A DNA stretch of 64,000 nucleotides, from positions 1-64,000 of the forward strand of contig NZ_JAPSLK010000046.1 in the NCBI RefSeq assembly GCF_031180885.1, written 5' to 3'. The notes under the pieces are model-generated. The model made no database searches. It worked only from the letters and a program-made list of their open reading frames with translations, and had not been told where the DNA came from. The DNA is from Saccharothrix sp. Its GTDB lineage: Bacteria; Actinomycetota; Actinomycetes; Mycobacteriales; Pseudonocardiaceae. The position numbers and the translations under genes were made by a program. This document shows, in pieces, positions 8,082 through 16,739 of the stretch. Within the stretch, counting starts at the first letter, position 1, and each line of letters starts with the position of its first letter.

Positions 8082-9239
8082 GTGGCGGTGCCGGTACGCA
8101 CGGACAAGCGTGCGCTGGGTCTGTGGTTGCTGGTGATGGCCGCGGCCCTCGCCGTCGTCCTGTTCCGGTCCGGCACCGGCCTGATCGACCTGCGGGTGTA
8201 CCGGGTCGGCGGGCAGGCGTGGCTGGAGGGCGTGCGCCTGTACGCGGAGGGGTTCCCGAAGCCGCTCGACGGTCCCGCGCTGCCGTTCACCTACCCGCCG
8301 ATCGCCGCGTTCCTGTTCAGCGTGCTGGCGCTGGTGCCGTGGCCGGCGGCGGTGCTGGTGTGGACCACGGTCGGGTTGGGCCTGCTCACCGCCGTGTGCG
8401 TGGTGACGGCGCAGCACGTCCACGGGCGCGGCGAGAAGGCCGTGCTGGTCGGGCTGGCGTTCGCGGCCGGGTCGGTGCTGCTGGAGCCGGTGCGCGAGAC
8501 GCTGGACTTCGGCCAGATCAACCTGCTGCTGATGGGCCTGGTCGCCCTGGACTGCCTGCTGCCCAAGACGAAGTGGCCGCGCGGCCTGCTGATCGGGTTC
8601 GCCGCGGCGATCAAGCTGACGCCGGCGGTGTTCGTCCTGTTCTTCCTGCCCCGCAAGCAGATCCGGCCGGTGGTGACGGCGTTCCTGTCGTTCGTCGGGT
8701 TCGGTCTGGTCGGGTTCGCGGTGGCGCCGACCGACACCAAGCAGTACTGGCTGGAGTCGCTGCTGGACCCGGGTCGCGTCGGCGGGCTGGCGTACGTCGG
8801 CAACCAGTCCTTGCGCGGTGTCGTGCACCGGTTGGGGTTCACCGGGTTCGCGGAGACCGCGGTGTGGGGGCTGTTGAGCCTGGTCGTGGTGGCGCTGGTG
8901 TGGATCGCGGTGCGGCGGGCGCAGGACGACGTGTCGGCGTTGCTGGCCGTGGCGGTCGGCGGGTTGCTGGTGTCGCCGGTGTCGTGGTCGCACCACTGGG
9001 TGTGGGTGGTGCCCGGGTTGGTCCTGCTGGTCACGCTGTCCCGGCTGTGGGCGGGGTTGGCGGCGGCGCTGTTCCTGGTCGCGCCGATGTGGTTCCTGCC
9101 GCACGAGAAGGACCTGGAGCTGGGGTGGAGCTGGTGGCAGCACGCCATCGGCAACGCGTACGTGTGGGTCGGGATCGCGGTCCTGGTCCTGCTCGTCCGG
9201 CGTCCGGTGCCACCGCGCGAACCGGCGCTGGTCGACTGA
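8082..9239 (+). CDS. GT87 (DUF2029) polyprenyl-phosphate-dependent mannosyltransferase-like membrane protein
   Basis: 385 residues from GTG 8082, chosen because GGGGGTGT lies about 7 nt upstream; an upstream GTG at 8007 is possible. About ten transmembrane helices. The first extracytoplasmic loop carries the GT-C acidic site (GLIDLRVYRVGGQAWLEG), followed by FTYPPIAAFLF and a LDFGQINLLLMGLVALD segment, all typical of GT87 alpha-mannosyltransferases (PimE-like). Such enzymes add mannose to lipoglycans from polyprenyl-phosphate-mannose at the outer membrane face. The precise acceptor is unknown. It is monocistronic and divergent from the RES/Xre module. Confidence 0.85.
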   Translation: MAVPVRTDKRALGLWLLVMAAALAVVLFRSGTGLIDLRVYRVGGQAWLEGVRLYAEGFPKPLDGPALPFTYPPIAAFLFSVLALVPWPAAVLVWTTVGLGLLTAVCVVTAQHVHGRGEKAVLVGLAFAAGSVLLEPVRETLDFGQINLLLMGLVALDCLLPKTKWPRGLLIGFAAAIKLTPAVFVLFFLPRKQIRPVVTAFLSFVGFGLVGFAVAPTDTKQYWLESLLDPGRVGGLAYVGNQSLRGVVHRLGFTGFAETAVWGLLSLVVVALVWIAVRRAQDDVSALLAVAVGGLLVSPVSWSHHWVWVVPGLVLLVTLSRLWAGLAAALFLVAPMWFLPHEKDLELGWSWWQHAIGNAYVWVGIAVLVLLVRRPVPPREPALVD

Positions 9240-9240
9240 C

Positions 9241-9326
9241 GCGCCCGGCGGCCTCCGGCGCCCGGTTCCGATGCGCCCGGCGGCCTCCGGCCCCCGATTC
9301 CATTGTCCCACGGGGGTACGACAGTT
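9241..9326 (-). repeat. Dispersed element, copy B, with a partial tandem duplication
   Basis: The core is 9281-9326. On the minus strand: CTGTCGTAC, 8 nt, GACAATGG, then the GGGGGCCGGAGGCCG tail. The tail end is duplicated: a 32-bp unit beginning GCGCCCGGCGGCCTCCGG occurs at 9241-9272 and again, with a few changes, at 9273-9304. The element starts 1 bp after the GT87 stop codon. Confidence 0.65.
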
Positions 9327-9377
9327 GATCATCGGCCGCGCCCCCCGCGCCGGCGGTGGCCGGTGCGGGTCGTCGGG

Positions 9378-10208
9378 TCAGCTGCCGCCGGTGATGAGGG
9401 CGACCGCGCGGTCCCGGGTCGCCTCGTCCACCTCGGCCACCGCGAAGTTGCGGTCCACGATGTGGCGGATCAGCGCGGGCTCCGGCGGCAGGCCGTGCTT
9501 GCGCAGGTAGTGCGGCACCGCGCCGGCCCAGATCCAGGTGCCGTCGGTGCGGAAGTTCAGCGGCACGTCCTGCTCGCCCGGCGCGAACTCGTCCACGTCC
9601 AGGTTCCGCGCCGCCAGCACGACCGGCGCCGCCTCCAGGTACGCCAGCAGCGCCTCGCGCAGTTGCGGGTTCACCGTCTGCCGGTTCACCACCGGGCGCC
9701 CGGCGTCGTCGCGGCCGTCGTAGACGTGTGCGGTGCGCAGCTCACCCGGCGGCACGACCTCCACCCGCGGCGGGAGGCCGACGCGCTGCCGCAGCCAGTC
9801 CGGGATGCGGTCGTCGGCGCGCGGGAAGGTGCGCAGCTCGTCCTGGAAGCCGATCACCGGCGGGGCGTTGCGCCAGTGCGGCTCGTCCTCGGCGTCGAAG
9901 TCGACCGAGAACGTGCCCGGCTGCTCGATCTCGTAGACCGCGGAGAGCCACGTGCCCCGGTCCGCCTGGTACATCCCGGCGCGGAGCTGGCCGAACAGCT
10001 GCACGACCTCCATCGGCGGGCGCACCGGGCGCCACTGGCCGTCCGGCCCGGCGAACGCGAGGTCCACCTCGATGTGCCGGCCGGCGGCCCGGTACTCGGC
10101 CCGCACCCGCTGCCAGCCCTGCGGGAGCGCGGGCAGCATCGCCCGGCCGATCCGCCGGACGAGCTGCTGCTGCTCCTGCTCGGACAGCGGTGTGGCTGGC
10201 TGGCTCAT
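9378..10208 (-). CDS. Immunity-like protein, possible YezG/DUF600-type N-terminal domain
   Basis: 276 residues, ATG start; soluble, with no signal peptide. The N-terminal half (PQGWQRVRAEYRAAGRHIEVDLAF, then VYEIEQPGTFSVDFDAEDEP) resembles YezG/DUF600-like immunity proteins of polymorphic toxin loci. The C-terminal half (LNFRTDGTWIWAGAVPHYLRKHGLPPEP) recurs, to my knowledge, in actinobacterial proteins encoded beside secreted toxins. It sits directly downstream of an EspC-like gene, the usual position for an immunity gene. The family assignment is tentative and the cognate toxin gene is absent here. Confidence 0.5.
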   Translation of the reverse strand: MSQPATPLSEQEQQQLVRRIGRAMLPALPQGWQRVRAEYRAAGRHIEVDLAFAGPDGQWRPVRPPMEVVQLFGQLRAGMYQADRGTWLSAVYEIEQPGTFSVDFDAEDEPHWRNAPPVIGFQDELRTFPRADDRIPDWLRQRVGLPPRVEVVPPGELRTAHVYDGRDDAGRPVVNRQTVNPQLREALLAYLEAAPVVLAARNLDVDEFAPGEQDVPLNFRTDGTWIWAGAVPHYLRKHGLPPEPALIRHIVDRNFAVAEVDEATRDRAVALITGGS

Positions 10209-10301
10209 GCGTCGAACACCCCTTCGGCTCCCCCCGCACAGTGCGGGCTGATCTTAACGTCGATGCGGGAGCGCCGTGGTCCGGTTGGGTGAGCCCGCGG
10301 G

Positions 10302-10604
10302 TCAGCCGGAGGTCTTGAAGCTGTCGCTGATGGAGTTCTCCATCTCGCGGTACTGCTCGACGGTGTTCTTCACCTCGCGGCCCGAGGCTTCCATGGCCTC
10401 GACGGCTTCGCCGAGCGCGTCCAGGCCCCACTGCTCCACCGGGTCGAGCATCATGCGGAAGGGTTGGCAGATGATGCCGTAGGCGTCGGTGGGCATGCTC
10501 ACGGTGCGGGCCGCGTCGATCGCGGTCTGGATGCGCGAGCTGAGGTCGGCCAGTTCCCTGCCGTGCGCGTCGAGCGTGTCCGAGACGATCTCGTAGCCGG
10601 TCAT
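10302..10604 (-). CDS. EspC-like type VII secretion protein
   Basis: 100 residues of all-alpha sequence with two long helices split near a Pro/Gly region, as in ESX EspC/WXG100-like partners (MTGYEIVSDTLDAHGRELADL, then AMEASGREVKNTVEQYREMENSI). The size and the family's N-terminal pattern fit the ESX-associated EspC domain. Such proteins pair with a partner for export by the ESX machinery, often as carriers for toxins. It lies 52 bp after the YbaB-family gene and 93 bp before the immunity-like gene. Confidence 0.75.
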   Translation of the reverse strand: MTGYEIVSDTLDAHGRELADLSSRIQTAIDAARTVSMPTDAYGIICQPFRMMLDPVEQWGLDALGEAVEAMEASGREVKNTVEQYREMENSISDSFKTSG

Positions 10605-10656
10605 GCGTTCATCCCCCGATCAGTTCTTTCGCGGTTCCCCGTGGTTCATCGCGGAC

Positions 10657-11205
10657 TCACCGCAGGAAGGATTGTCCGCCGAAGTCGTCGTCCTCGTCCT
10701 GGGGACGCGGCGGCCGGCGGTTCGGCTGCGGCGGTGGCGGCGCGGCGTGCCGCGGTCCGGGCGGCGGCTGGTCGTCGTCCTCGATGCCGAACCGGATCTC
10801 CTGGGCGCGCTGGTGGGCGGCCGGCGGGTCGTCCGAGGGCGGGGCCGGGAAGTTCTTCTTGGCCTCGTTGAACAGGACGTTCGCCGTCTCGTCCTGGGTG
10901 CCGATGGTCTCGGCCATGGCCTGCTGGAGCAGCTCCGGGATGCGCGACTGCGCCCGTTGCAGGGTCCGCATGATCTCGCCGGCGACCTCGGCCATCCGCT
11001 TGCCGCCCGCGGCTTCGGAGATCTCCAGGTGCTGGAGGATGCCGTTGGACCCGATGGTGAGCCGGATCTGGCCGTCCTTGGACGCCTCGGAGATCGACAG
11101 CCCCTGCACGCGGGTGGCCATCTCCTGGTAGCGGTCGGCCTTCTGCTGGATGCTCTGCTGCCACTGCTGGAGCATCCGCTCCGAGCCGCCGATGTCCTCG
11201 GGCAC
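10657..11205 (-). CDS. YbaB/EbfC family protein with Pro-rich acidic tail
   Basis: 182 residues, GTG start. Residues 10-110 form a YbaB/EbfC nucleoid-associated fold (MLQQWQQSIQQKADRYQEMATRVQGLSI, then the strand IRLTIGSNGILQHLEI). The remaining 70 residues are low-complexity Pro/Arg/Asp. In actinobacteria YbaB-like proteins commonly precede WXG/EspC genes in type VII toxin loci, exactly as here. A DNA-binding role is known for the family; a role in secretion is inferred from position. Confidence 0.78.
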   Translation of the reverse strand: MPEDIGGSERMLQQWQQSIQQKADRYQEMATRVQGLSISEASKDGQIRLTIGSNGILQHLEISEAAGGKRMAEVAGEIMRTLQRAQSRIPELLQQAMAETIGTQDETANVLFNEAKKNFPAPPSDDPPAAHQRAQEIRFGIEDDDQPPPGPRHAAPPPPQPNRRPPRPQDEDDDFGGQSFLR

Positions 11206-11252
11206 TGCCTGTTCCCCCTCGTCGTTCTCTGTCTGTTTCAGACGCGCCGGCA

Positions 11253-11290
11253 GGCGGTCCGGTTCCCCTTCGTGGTGGCACCGGACCGCC
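11253..11290 (-). terminator. Hairpin terminator after the FKBP gene
   Basis: A perfect 11-bp stem, GGCGGTCCGGT at 11253-11263 with ACCGGACCGCC at 11280-11290, and a 16-nt loop. It lies 25 bp after the FKBP stop in the direction of transcription and before the YbaB-family gene, separating the two units. Confidence 0.65.
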
Positions 11291-11315
11291 CGCCGCAGGC
11301 TGGAACCGCGGGCTT

Positions 11316-11684
11316 TCAGTTGACGCCGAGCAGGTCCACCACGAAGATCAATGTCTCACCCGGCTTGATGACCCCGCCCGCGCCGCGGTCGCCGTAACCC
11401 AGGTGCGGCGGGATGACGAGCTTGCGCCGGCCACCCACCTTCATCCCGGCCACACCGCGGTCCCACCCGGCGATGACCCGGCCGCCGCCGAGGGGGAAGC
11501 TGAACGCCTCGCCGCGGTCCCAGGAAGCGTCGAACTGCTCGCCGGTGGAGTGGGACACGCCGACGTAGTGCACGTGCACGAGCTGACCCGACTGGGCCTC
11601 GGGCCCTTCGCCAACGGTGATGTCCTCGACCACCAGGTCCGCGGGCGCAGGCCCGACGTGCGGCTCGACCACGGGCTTGGTCAT
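11316..11684 (-). CDS. FKBP-type peptidyl-prolyl cis-trans isomerase
   Basis: 122 residues, ATG start; cytoplasmic, with no signal peptide. It is a complete single FKBP domain: VHVHYVG, the FDASWDRGEAFSFPLG strand, GWDRGVAGMKVGGRRKLVIPPHLGYG and the terminal LIFVVDLLGV. The aromatic pocket residues (Tyr, Phe, Trp-Asp) are present. It catalyses prolyl isomerisation during folding. It is monocistronic, followed by a hairpin. Confidence 0.93.
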   Translation of the reverse strand: MTKPVVEPHVGPAPADLVVEDITVGEGPEAQSGQLVHVHYVGVSHSTGEQFDASWDRGEAFSFPLGGGRVIAGWDRGVAGMKVGGRRKLVIPPHLGYGDRGAGGVIKPGETLIFVVDLLGVN

Positions 11685-11991
11685 GACGTTCTCCTACCGA
11701 TCGGAATCGTTGCCACCCGAGTCAACCACGCCCTGCTCCACCCGGCCCCACGACCCACACCCCCCACGCCGCTCCATGCGCTGGCCTGGGCTGACGTGGG
11801 CCGGCGTGGGTTGGGCGGGTCGGGCGGCGCGGGCAGGCGCGGGTCGGGCGGCGCGGGCGTGCGTGTGGACGCATGGGCTGGGGCGGGTGGAGGCGAAGTC
11901 CCGGCGGGGATGCCGGCCGTGTCTACACATCCCGCGCCCGAAATGTGGGGAGCGGCGCAACGGACCGGTGCCCCGCCTCCGTCCTGGGGGC
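11685..11991. other. 307-bp intergenic region between divergent genes
   Basis: It lies between the FKBP gene and the beta-propeller gene. It contains a low-complexity G-rich stretch with a near-direct repeat of GCGGGTCGGGCGGCGCGGGC around 11810-11860. The 5' regions of both flanking genes must lie here. I see no open reading frame I can support and no clear promoter hexamers. Confidence 0.5.
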
Positions 11992-13890
11992 ATGACGCGA
12001 TGGAGTTGGGGTAGGCGGGCGGCCCTGGTGGGTGGGGCGGCGGTGGTTGTGGGGGTTGTGGCGGCTTCCGCTGTGCCGTCCACCCGGAACGGACAGCCCA
12101 CCCTGCCGGTGGAGAACGTGCCGGTCGCGTTGGTCGCCTACGACGGCTGCGGGGCCGCGCTGGACGGACTCAGAACCGCGGCCAAGCCGCATGTCGGGGT
12201 GTACGGGCTCGGCAACAGGAGCCTGCTGTTCGCCGAAGGGGACGTCCAGTCCGCGGACGCCCGCCAAGCCGCCCCGCCAGAGGCTCAAGAAGCGAAAGAG
12301 CACTCCACCACCAACGTCCACGAGCAAGGCGTCGACGAGCCCGACCTCGTGAAGACCGACGGCACCAGGGTCGTCAGCGTGGTCGACGGCAAGCTCCGCG
12401 TGGTGGACGTGGCCTCCCGCGCCCTCACCGGCACCCTCGACCTCCCCTCCGGCCACGCCTCCCAACTGCTCGTCCGCGGCGACCGCGCCCTGGTGGTGGC
12501 GGGCTCGACGATGGTCCTTGAACGCGGCATCGTCGACCCCGGCTTCGCGCCCGCGCAAGGCTCCACGATCACCCTGGTCGACCTGAAGGAGACCAAGGTC
12601 ATCGGCTCCCTCACCGTCGACGGCCGCTACCTCGACGCCCGCCAGATCGGGGACGTCGTCCGCGTCGTCGTCCACTCCAGCCCCCGCCTGCCCTGGGTCT
12701 ACCCGGACGGCATCCGCTCCGAGGCCGAAGCGCTCATCCGCAACCGCGAGATCGCCGCCACCGCCCCCATCGAGTCCTGGCTGCCCAAGTACGAACTCAC
12801 CGAGGACAACAAGAAGTCCAGCGGCACCCTGGTCGCCTGCGAACGCGTCAGCCACCCGGAAACCCACTCCGGCACCTCGATGCTCTCCGTCCTCACCTTC
12901 GACTTCCCCGGCGACCTCGGCACCGGCGACGCGGTCTCGATCCTCGCCGACGGCGACACGGTCTACGCCACCGACAAGTCCCTCTACGTCGCCGACGACC
13001 ACCACCTGGTCCCCAACCAGAACCGCACCCCGGGCGTCACGGCGATCCACCAGTTCGACATCTCCCAGCCCGGACCGCCCAAGCACGTCGCCTCCGGCCA
13101 GGTCACCGGCAGCCCGCTCAACCAGTACTCGCTGTCCGAGCACGACGGCCACCTGCGCATCGCCACGACCGCCAACAACGCCGCCGGCATCCCCGAACAG
13201 CCACCCGCCTCGCAAAGCGCCGTCAGCGTCCTCAAGAAAGAGGGCTCGACCCTCAAAGAGGTCGGCAAGGTCGACGGACTGGGCATCGGCGAACGCATCT
13301 ACAGCGTCCGCTTCATCGGACCCGTGGGCTACGTCGTCACCTTCCGCCAGACCGACCCGCTCTACACCCTCGACCTGTCCGACCCGACCAAGCCGCGCAA
13401 GGTCGGCGAGCTGAAGATCACCGGCTACTCCGCCTACCTGCACCCGGCGGGCGACGGCCGGCTGATCGGCGTCGGGCAGGAAGCCGACGACCAGGGCCGC
13501 ATCCAGGGCACGCAGGTGTCGCTGTTCGACGTCTCCGACGCCGCGAACCCCAAGAAGGTCGCCGGGCACCACCTGCCGGGCGGGCACTCCGAGGTCGAGT
13601 TCGACCCGCACGCCTTCCTGCACTGGAAGGACCTCGTGGTCGTGCCGGTCATGACCTACCCGACGCGGGAGAAGCCGGTCGAGCCGCCCACCAGCGGTGT
13701 GCTCGTGCTCCGCTTGCAGGGCAACAGCTTCACCGAGGTCGGCACGGTCCGGCAGCAGGCCGCCACCGGCTACGACGGTGTCCGGCGGGCGTTCGTGGTG
13801 GGCGACGACCTGTGGACGGCGTCGACCGCGGGGCTCCAGGTCAGCAAGCTGGACGGGCTGGCCCAGCAGGCCTGGATCCCGTTCACCTGA
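11992..13890 (+). CDS. Secreted/membrane-anchored beta-propeller domain protein
   Basis: 632 residues from ATG 11992, chosen because MTRWSWGRRAALVGGAAVVVG reads as a signal peptide or anchor; GGGGG precedes it closely. The mature part fits the actinobacterial C-terminal beta-propeller family: EQGVDEPDLVKTDGTRVVSVVDGKLRVVD is its hallmark opening. Repeated four-stranded blades follow (VRFIGPVGYVVTFRQTDPLYTLDL, GEVEFDPHAFLHW-type segments). The family is extracytoplasmic and no enzymatic activity is assigned. Its 3' end overlaps the convergent EI24-type gene by 8 bp. Confidence 0.85.
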   Translation: MTRWSWGRRAALVGGAAVVVGVVAASAVPSTRNGQPTLPVENVPVALVAYDGCGAALDGLRTAAKPHVGVYGLGNRSLLFAEGDVQSADARQAAPPEAQEAKEHSTTNVHEQGVDEPDLVKTDGTRVVSVVDGKLRVVDVASRALTGTLDLPSGHASQLLVRGDRALVVAGSTMVLERGIVDPGFAPAQGSTITLVDLKETKVIGSLTVDGRYLDARQIGDVVRVVVHSSPRLPWVYPDGIRSEAEALIRNREIAATAPIESWLPKYELTEDNKKSSGTLVACERVSHPETHSGTSMLSVLTFDFPGDLGTGDAVSILADGDTVYATDKSLYVADDHHLVPNQNRTPGVTAIHQFDISQPGPPKHVASGQVTGSPLNQYSLSEHDGHLRIATTANNAAGIPEQPPASQSAVSVLKKEGSTLKEVGKVDGLGIGERIYSVRFIGPVGYVVTFRQTDPLYTLDLSDPTKPRKVGELKITGYSAYLHPAGDGRLIGVGQEADDQGRIQGTQVSLFDVSDAANPKKVAGHHLPGGHSEVEFDPHAFLHWKDLVVVPVMTYPTREKPVEPPTSGVLVLRLQGNSFTEVGTVRQQAATGYDGVRRAFVVGDDLWTASTAGLQVSKLDGLAQQAWIPFT

Positions 13891-14656
13891 CCTTCTGGTC
13901 CAGGGTCCCGGTGAGCAGGCGGTGCGCGAGGACCGTGCCGCCTGCCATCGCCGCCGGGAAGACCACCAGCGCCGCCAACGGGATCAGGCACAGCAGGTAG
14001 GTCGGCACGGCGAACCCGAGCGTCACGGCCCGCCGGCTGCGCAGGACCCGCCGCCGCACGCCGAGCTTGAGCCCGCGCCGGGTGAACGGGATGCCGGTCA
14101 GCTCGATGCCGAGCAGGGTCGCGTTCACGCACACCGCGATCACCGGCACCACGGTCTGCCCCACCACGGGGATGAACCCGGCCGCGAACAACGGGATCGC
14201 GCACAGGATCGCCAGCCCCACCAAGAGGATCGCGTCCCGGATGCCGACACCGGCCGCCCGCGCCCAGCTCACCTTCTGCGACTCCGGCACGCCACCCAGG
14301 TGCTCGTCCTCGATGGTCTCCGCGATGTGCTCGTAGAACGGCCCGCCGATGATCAGCGTGATCGCCGAGAACAGCAGCAGCCCCACGGCCAGGAACGCGC
14401 CGATGATCGACGCGCCCGCCACCACGCGGGTCGCCGTGCGCAGGGACTCGTTCCAGTCGTCGGCGAACGGGGTCGCCCACGCGGCGATGTCGTCGATCCA
14501 CATGCCGAGCGCGACGACGCTGCCGATCAGCAGGACCGTGGTGATCAGCGCCGGGATGGCGCCGATCAGCAGCAGCCGGGGCGAGCGGAACACCAGCCCG
14601 AAGCCCTTGGCGAGCAGTCCGACACCGGTGGAGAAGTCGCGCAGCACCCTGATCAC
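13883..14656 (-). CDS. EI24 domain membrane protein (CysZ-like fold)
   Basis: 257 residues, GTG start. It has at least four long hydrophobic segments (about 25-50, 75-105, 135-170 and 205-240). The N-terminus reads VGLLAKGFGLVFRSPRLLLIGAIPAL and a GGPFYEHIAETIEDEHLG motif sits near 105-120; both are typical of EI24/CysZ-like proteins. CysZ proteins transport sulfate, but many actinobacterial EI24 proteins have no assigned substrate and there are no cysteine-biosynthesis genes nearby. It follows the Pr6Pr-type gene by 22 bp, so the two are probably co-transcribed. Confidence 0.82.
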   Translation of the reverse strand: MIRVLRDFSTGVGLLAKGFGLVFRSPRLLLIGAIPALITTVLLIGSVVALGMWIDDIAAWATPFADDWNESLRTATRVVAGASIIGAFLAVGLLLFSAITLIIGGPFYEHIAETIEDEHLGGVPESQKVSWARAAGVGIRDAILLVGLAILCAIPLFAAGFIPVVGQTVVPVIAVCVNATLLGIELTGIPFTRRGLKLGVRRRVLRSRRAVTLGFAVPTYLLCLIPLAALVVFPAAMAGGTVLAHRLLTGTLDQKVR

Positions 14657-14678
14657 CGGCGGAGCATAACCGCCGCGG

Positions 14679-15314
14679 CTACGCCACCGGGGCCTGCTTG
14701 CGGGACATCAGGCGGTCCAGCCACAGCGCGCCCGCCGCCAGGCCCAGGAACAGCACGGCGACGGCGGTGCAGTTGACCAGGACCCGGCCGTAGCCCAGCT
14801 CGGTGACGTTGACGAACGCGTACGGGTACCAGTCGATCACCGCACCCCGTACGAGCGTGAACGCCAGCCACGCCAACGGCAACACCACCGAACACCCGAT
14901 CACCCGCCCGTTGATCGCGCCGCGCGGGCCGAACGCCAGCCACCCGACCACGCACAGCACGGGGGACATGGTGTGCAGCAGGAAGTCCGCGAACGCCGCC
15001 GCGCCGGTCAGTTCGAACAGACCTTTGAGGACGAGGTGGAACACGACACCGGTCACGGCGATGGCCAGGACGCCGTCCAGGCGCAGCGTGCGGAACAGGG
15101 TGGACGGGCGGTCCGGGTTCGCGGCCAGCAGCGCGCTGGTGATCAGGACCAGGACGTTGGACTGGATGGTGAAGTAGGAGAAGAGGGTGAACAGGCGCGA
15201 CCCCAGGTCGGGGAAGCGGCCGGAGTTGATCCCGGCCGTCACCACGATCTGCACGACCAAGCCGACCAGCACCACCAACGCCGTGAAGCCGAACCACCCG
15301 CGCCGAACGTCCAT
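14679..15314 (-). CDS. Pr6Pr family (FAR-17a/AIG1-like) integral membrane protein
   Basis: 211 residues, ATG start, about six transmembrane helices. The recognisable core includes LFTLFSYFTIQSNVLVLITSALL, GVVFHLVLKGLF, FLLHTMSPVLCVVGWLAFGPRG and the WYPYAFVNVTELGYGRVLVN segment, which match the Pr6Pr family. Its function is unknown; the eukaryotic AIG1/ADTRP relatives are fatty-acid-ester hydrolases with an essential Thr and His. It is upstream of and probably co-transcribed with the EI24 gene. Confidence 0.8.
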   Translation of the reverse strand: MDVRRGWFGFTALVVLVGLVVQIVVTAGINSGRFPDLGSRLFTLFSYFTIQSNVLVLITSALLAANPDRPSTLFRTLRLDGVLAIAVTGVVFHLVLKGLFELTGAAAFADFLLHTMSPVLCVVGWLAFGPRGAINGRVIGCSVVLPLAWLAFTLVRGAVIDWYPYAFVNVTELGYGRVLVNCTAVAVLFLGLAAGALWLDRLMSRKQAPVA

Positions 15315-15377
15315 GATCGCTTACGTTACCCGGCGATAAGTCGGCTCGCCCGGTCGAGGAACGTCGTGGCGCGCGGG

Positions 15378-15803
15378 TCAGCCGACTCTTTCGGCCAGAT
15401 CGCGGAGATCCTTGCGGAGGTTGTTGCGCACGAACCAGGCCATGAGGGGTTCGAGCAGCCGGTAGCTCCCGCCCTGGACCCGGATCGACGCGGCCGTGCC
15501 CTCCGGGGCGGGGTCGAAGCGGTAGGTCACGTGCATGGGGAACGGGCCCGCGACCGAGCGCATGTCGAGGAGCGTCGGGGGTTCGTGGGCCTCGACGCGC
15601 AACACGTAGTCGATGCGGCGGCCCAGGAAGTGGGCGGTCCGGGTCACCTCGGCCCCGACGCCGAAGCCGCCGCCGGGAGCGGGGGTGGTGAGTTCGGCCC
15701 GCTTGATGCCCTGTGTCCACTCGTGGTCGTGGTGCCAGTCCATGGCATATGCGGCGACCTGCTCGGGTGGGCGAGCGATCGTGCGTCGAGCAGTCACGTC
15801 CAT
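15378..15803 (-). CDS. SRPBCC (polyketide cyclase/START-like) family protein
   Basis: 141 residues from ATG 15803, selected because GGAGGA lies 8 nt upstream; a GTG at 15818 would add five residues. The fold is typical SRPBCC: a strand-turn TARRTIARPPEQVAAYAMDWHHDHEW, central antiparallel strands, and a C-terminal helix FVRNNLRKDLRDLAERV. A hydrophobic ligand pocket is characteristic of the family, but the ligand is unknown. It is 63 bp upstream of the Pr6Pr-type gene on the same strand. Confidence 0.8.
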   Translation of the reverse strand: MDVTARRTIARPPEQVAAYAMDWHHDHEWTQGIKRAELTTPAPGGGFGVGAEVTRTAHFLGRRIDYVLRVEAHEPPTLLDMRSVAGPFPMHVTYRFDPAPEGTAASIRVQGGSYRLLEPLMAWFVRNNLRKDLRDLAERVG

Positions 15804-15882
15804 TCCGTCATCCTCCACTGCGGACCCGGCTCGCGCAGGGGACGTCGAACAGCCGGGTCCGGACGCGACACCGCGTGGGAGG

Positions 15883-16062
15883 TCAGCGGCGGCGGCGGAA
15901 GGAGAAGGCGCGGGCGCCTGTGCCCACGCCTGCCAGGTGGAGGGCGACGCACAGCAGGCCGGCCATGAGGAGGGTGCCGCCGTCGACGGTGCCGAGTGAG
16001 GCGTTGGCCAGGTCGAGCAGGAGGGCGAGACCGAAGATGACCGCGGCGATGATCGCGAACAC
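15883..16062 (-). CDS. Small two-helix membrane protein
   Basis: 59 residues from GTG 16062, with a strong AAGGAGG Shine-Dalgarno 5 nt upstream that decides the start. Two hydrophobic helices (FAIIAAVIFGLALLLDLA and GTLLMAGLLCVALHLAGV) are separated by a short polar loop, ending in FSFRRRR, so both ends are probably cytoplasmic. Small proteins of this form are widespread in actinobacteria with no known function. Confidence 0.75.
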   Translation of the reverse strand: MFAIIAAVIFGLALLLDLANASLGTVDGGTLLMAGLLCVALHLAGVGTGARAFSFRRRR

Positions 16063-16142
16063 GGGAGCCTCCTTGGGGAGTTGTTGACCGTCGTCTACCC
16101 CGCCGACAACCCCGCCAAGCAGGCGTTCGGAGCAATTCCCGG

Positions 16143-16737
16143 TCAGAGGTGCAGACCCAGGTAGGTCAGCGGGCCGCGGTCGGGCACGTCGATCTCGTGG
16201 AAACCCAGGCGGTCGTAGAACGCGCGGGCCGGGGTGTTCACGGTGAGCGTCCCCAGGTGCACGCCCGGTACGCCCTTGCGGGTCAACGCGTCCAGGAAGG
16301 CTTCCATCAAGCGCCGCCCGTGGCCGGAGCGCTGGTGGTCGGGCAGCAGGTCGATGTGCAGGTGCGCCGGGTAGTCCGCCAGCGCGGGGATGACCATGCG
16401 TTCCGGGTGGTGCAGGAGCCACACCATCTCGTCGGTGGGGTGACCGGCGGGTCGACCAGCGGGAAGCGGTCGCTGACCTTGGGGAGCCAGTCGGTGGTGA
16501 AGCGGTCGACGAACGCCGGGTGTCGGAGGTGCCCAGGACGTAGCCGACGGCGCGGTTGCCGTCGTCGGCGACGAAGGCCGGCTCGGGCTCCAGTTCCGCG
16601 TACGGCCAGGCGAAGATGCTGGGCATCAGCTCCAGGTCTGGGTAGAGGTGACTCGAGTCGCCGCCCGCGTCGGCGGTGCGCACGCAGATGTCGCCCACGG
16701 CGGCCCGGTCGGCGTCGCGGTAGGGCCCGATCAGCAC
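16143..16737 (-). pseudogene. GNAT family N-acetyltransferase gene with two apparent -1 frameshifts
   Basis: Translated piecewise from GTG 16737 it reads as one GNAT. The N-terminal part (MLIGPYRDADRAAVGDICV, ending GYVLGTSDT) shifts frame at the GGG run 16518-16520. A middle part (PAFVDRFTTDWLPKVSDRF) shifts again at the GGGG run 16437-16440. The C-terminal part includes the acetyl-CoA loop DHQRSGHGRRLMEAF and NTPARAFYDRLGFHE. Adding one base at each run restores a continuous protein of about 197 residues. It starts 2 bp after the DUF309 gene. Either the gene is broken or the assembly has two homopolymer errors. Confidence 0.8.
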
Positions 16738-16739
16738 GG

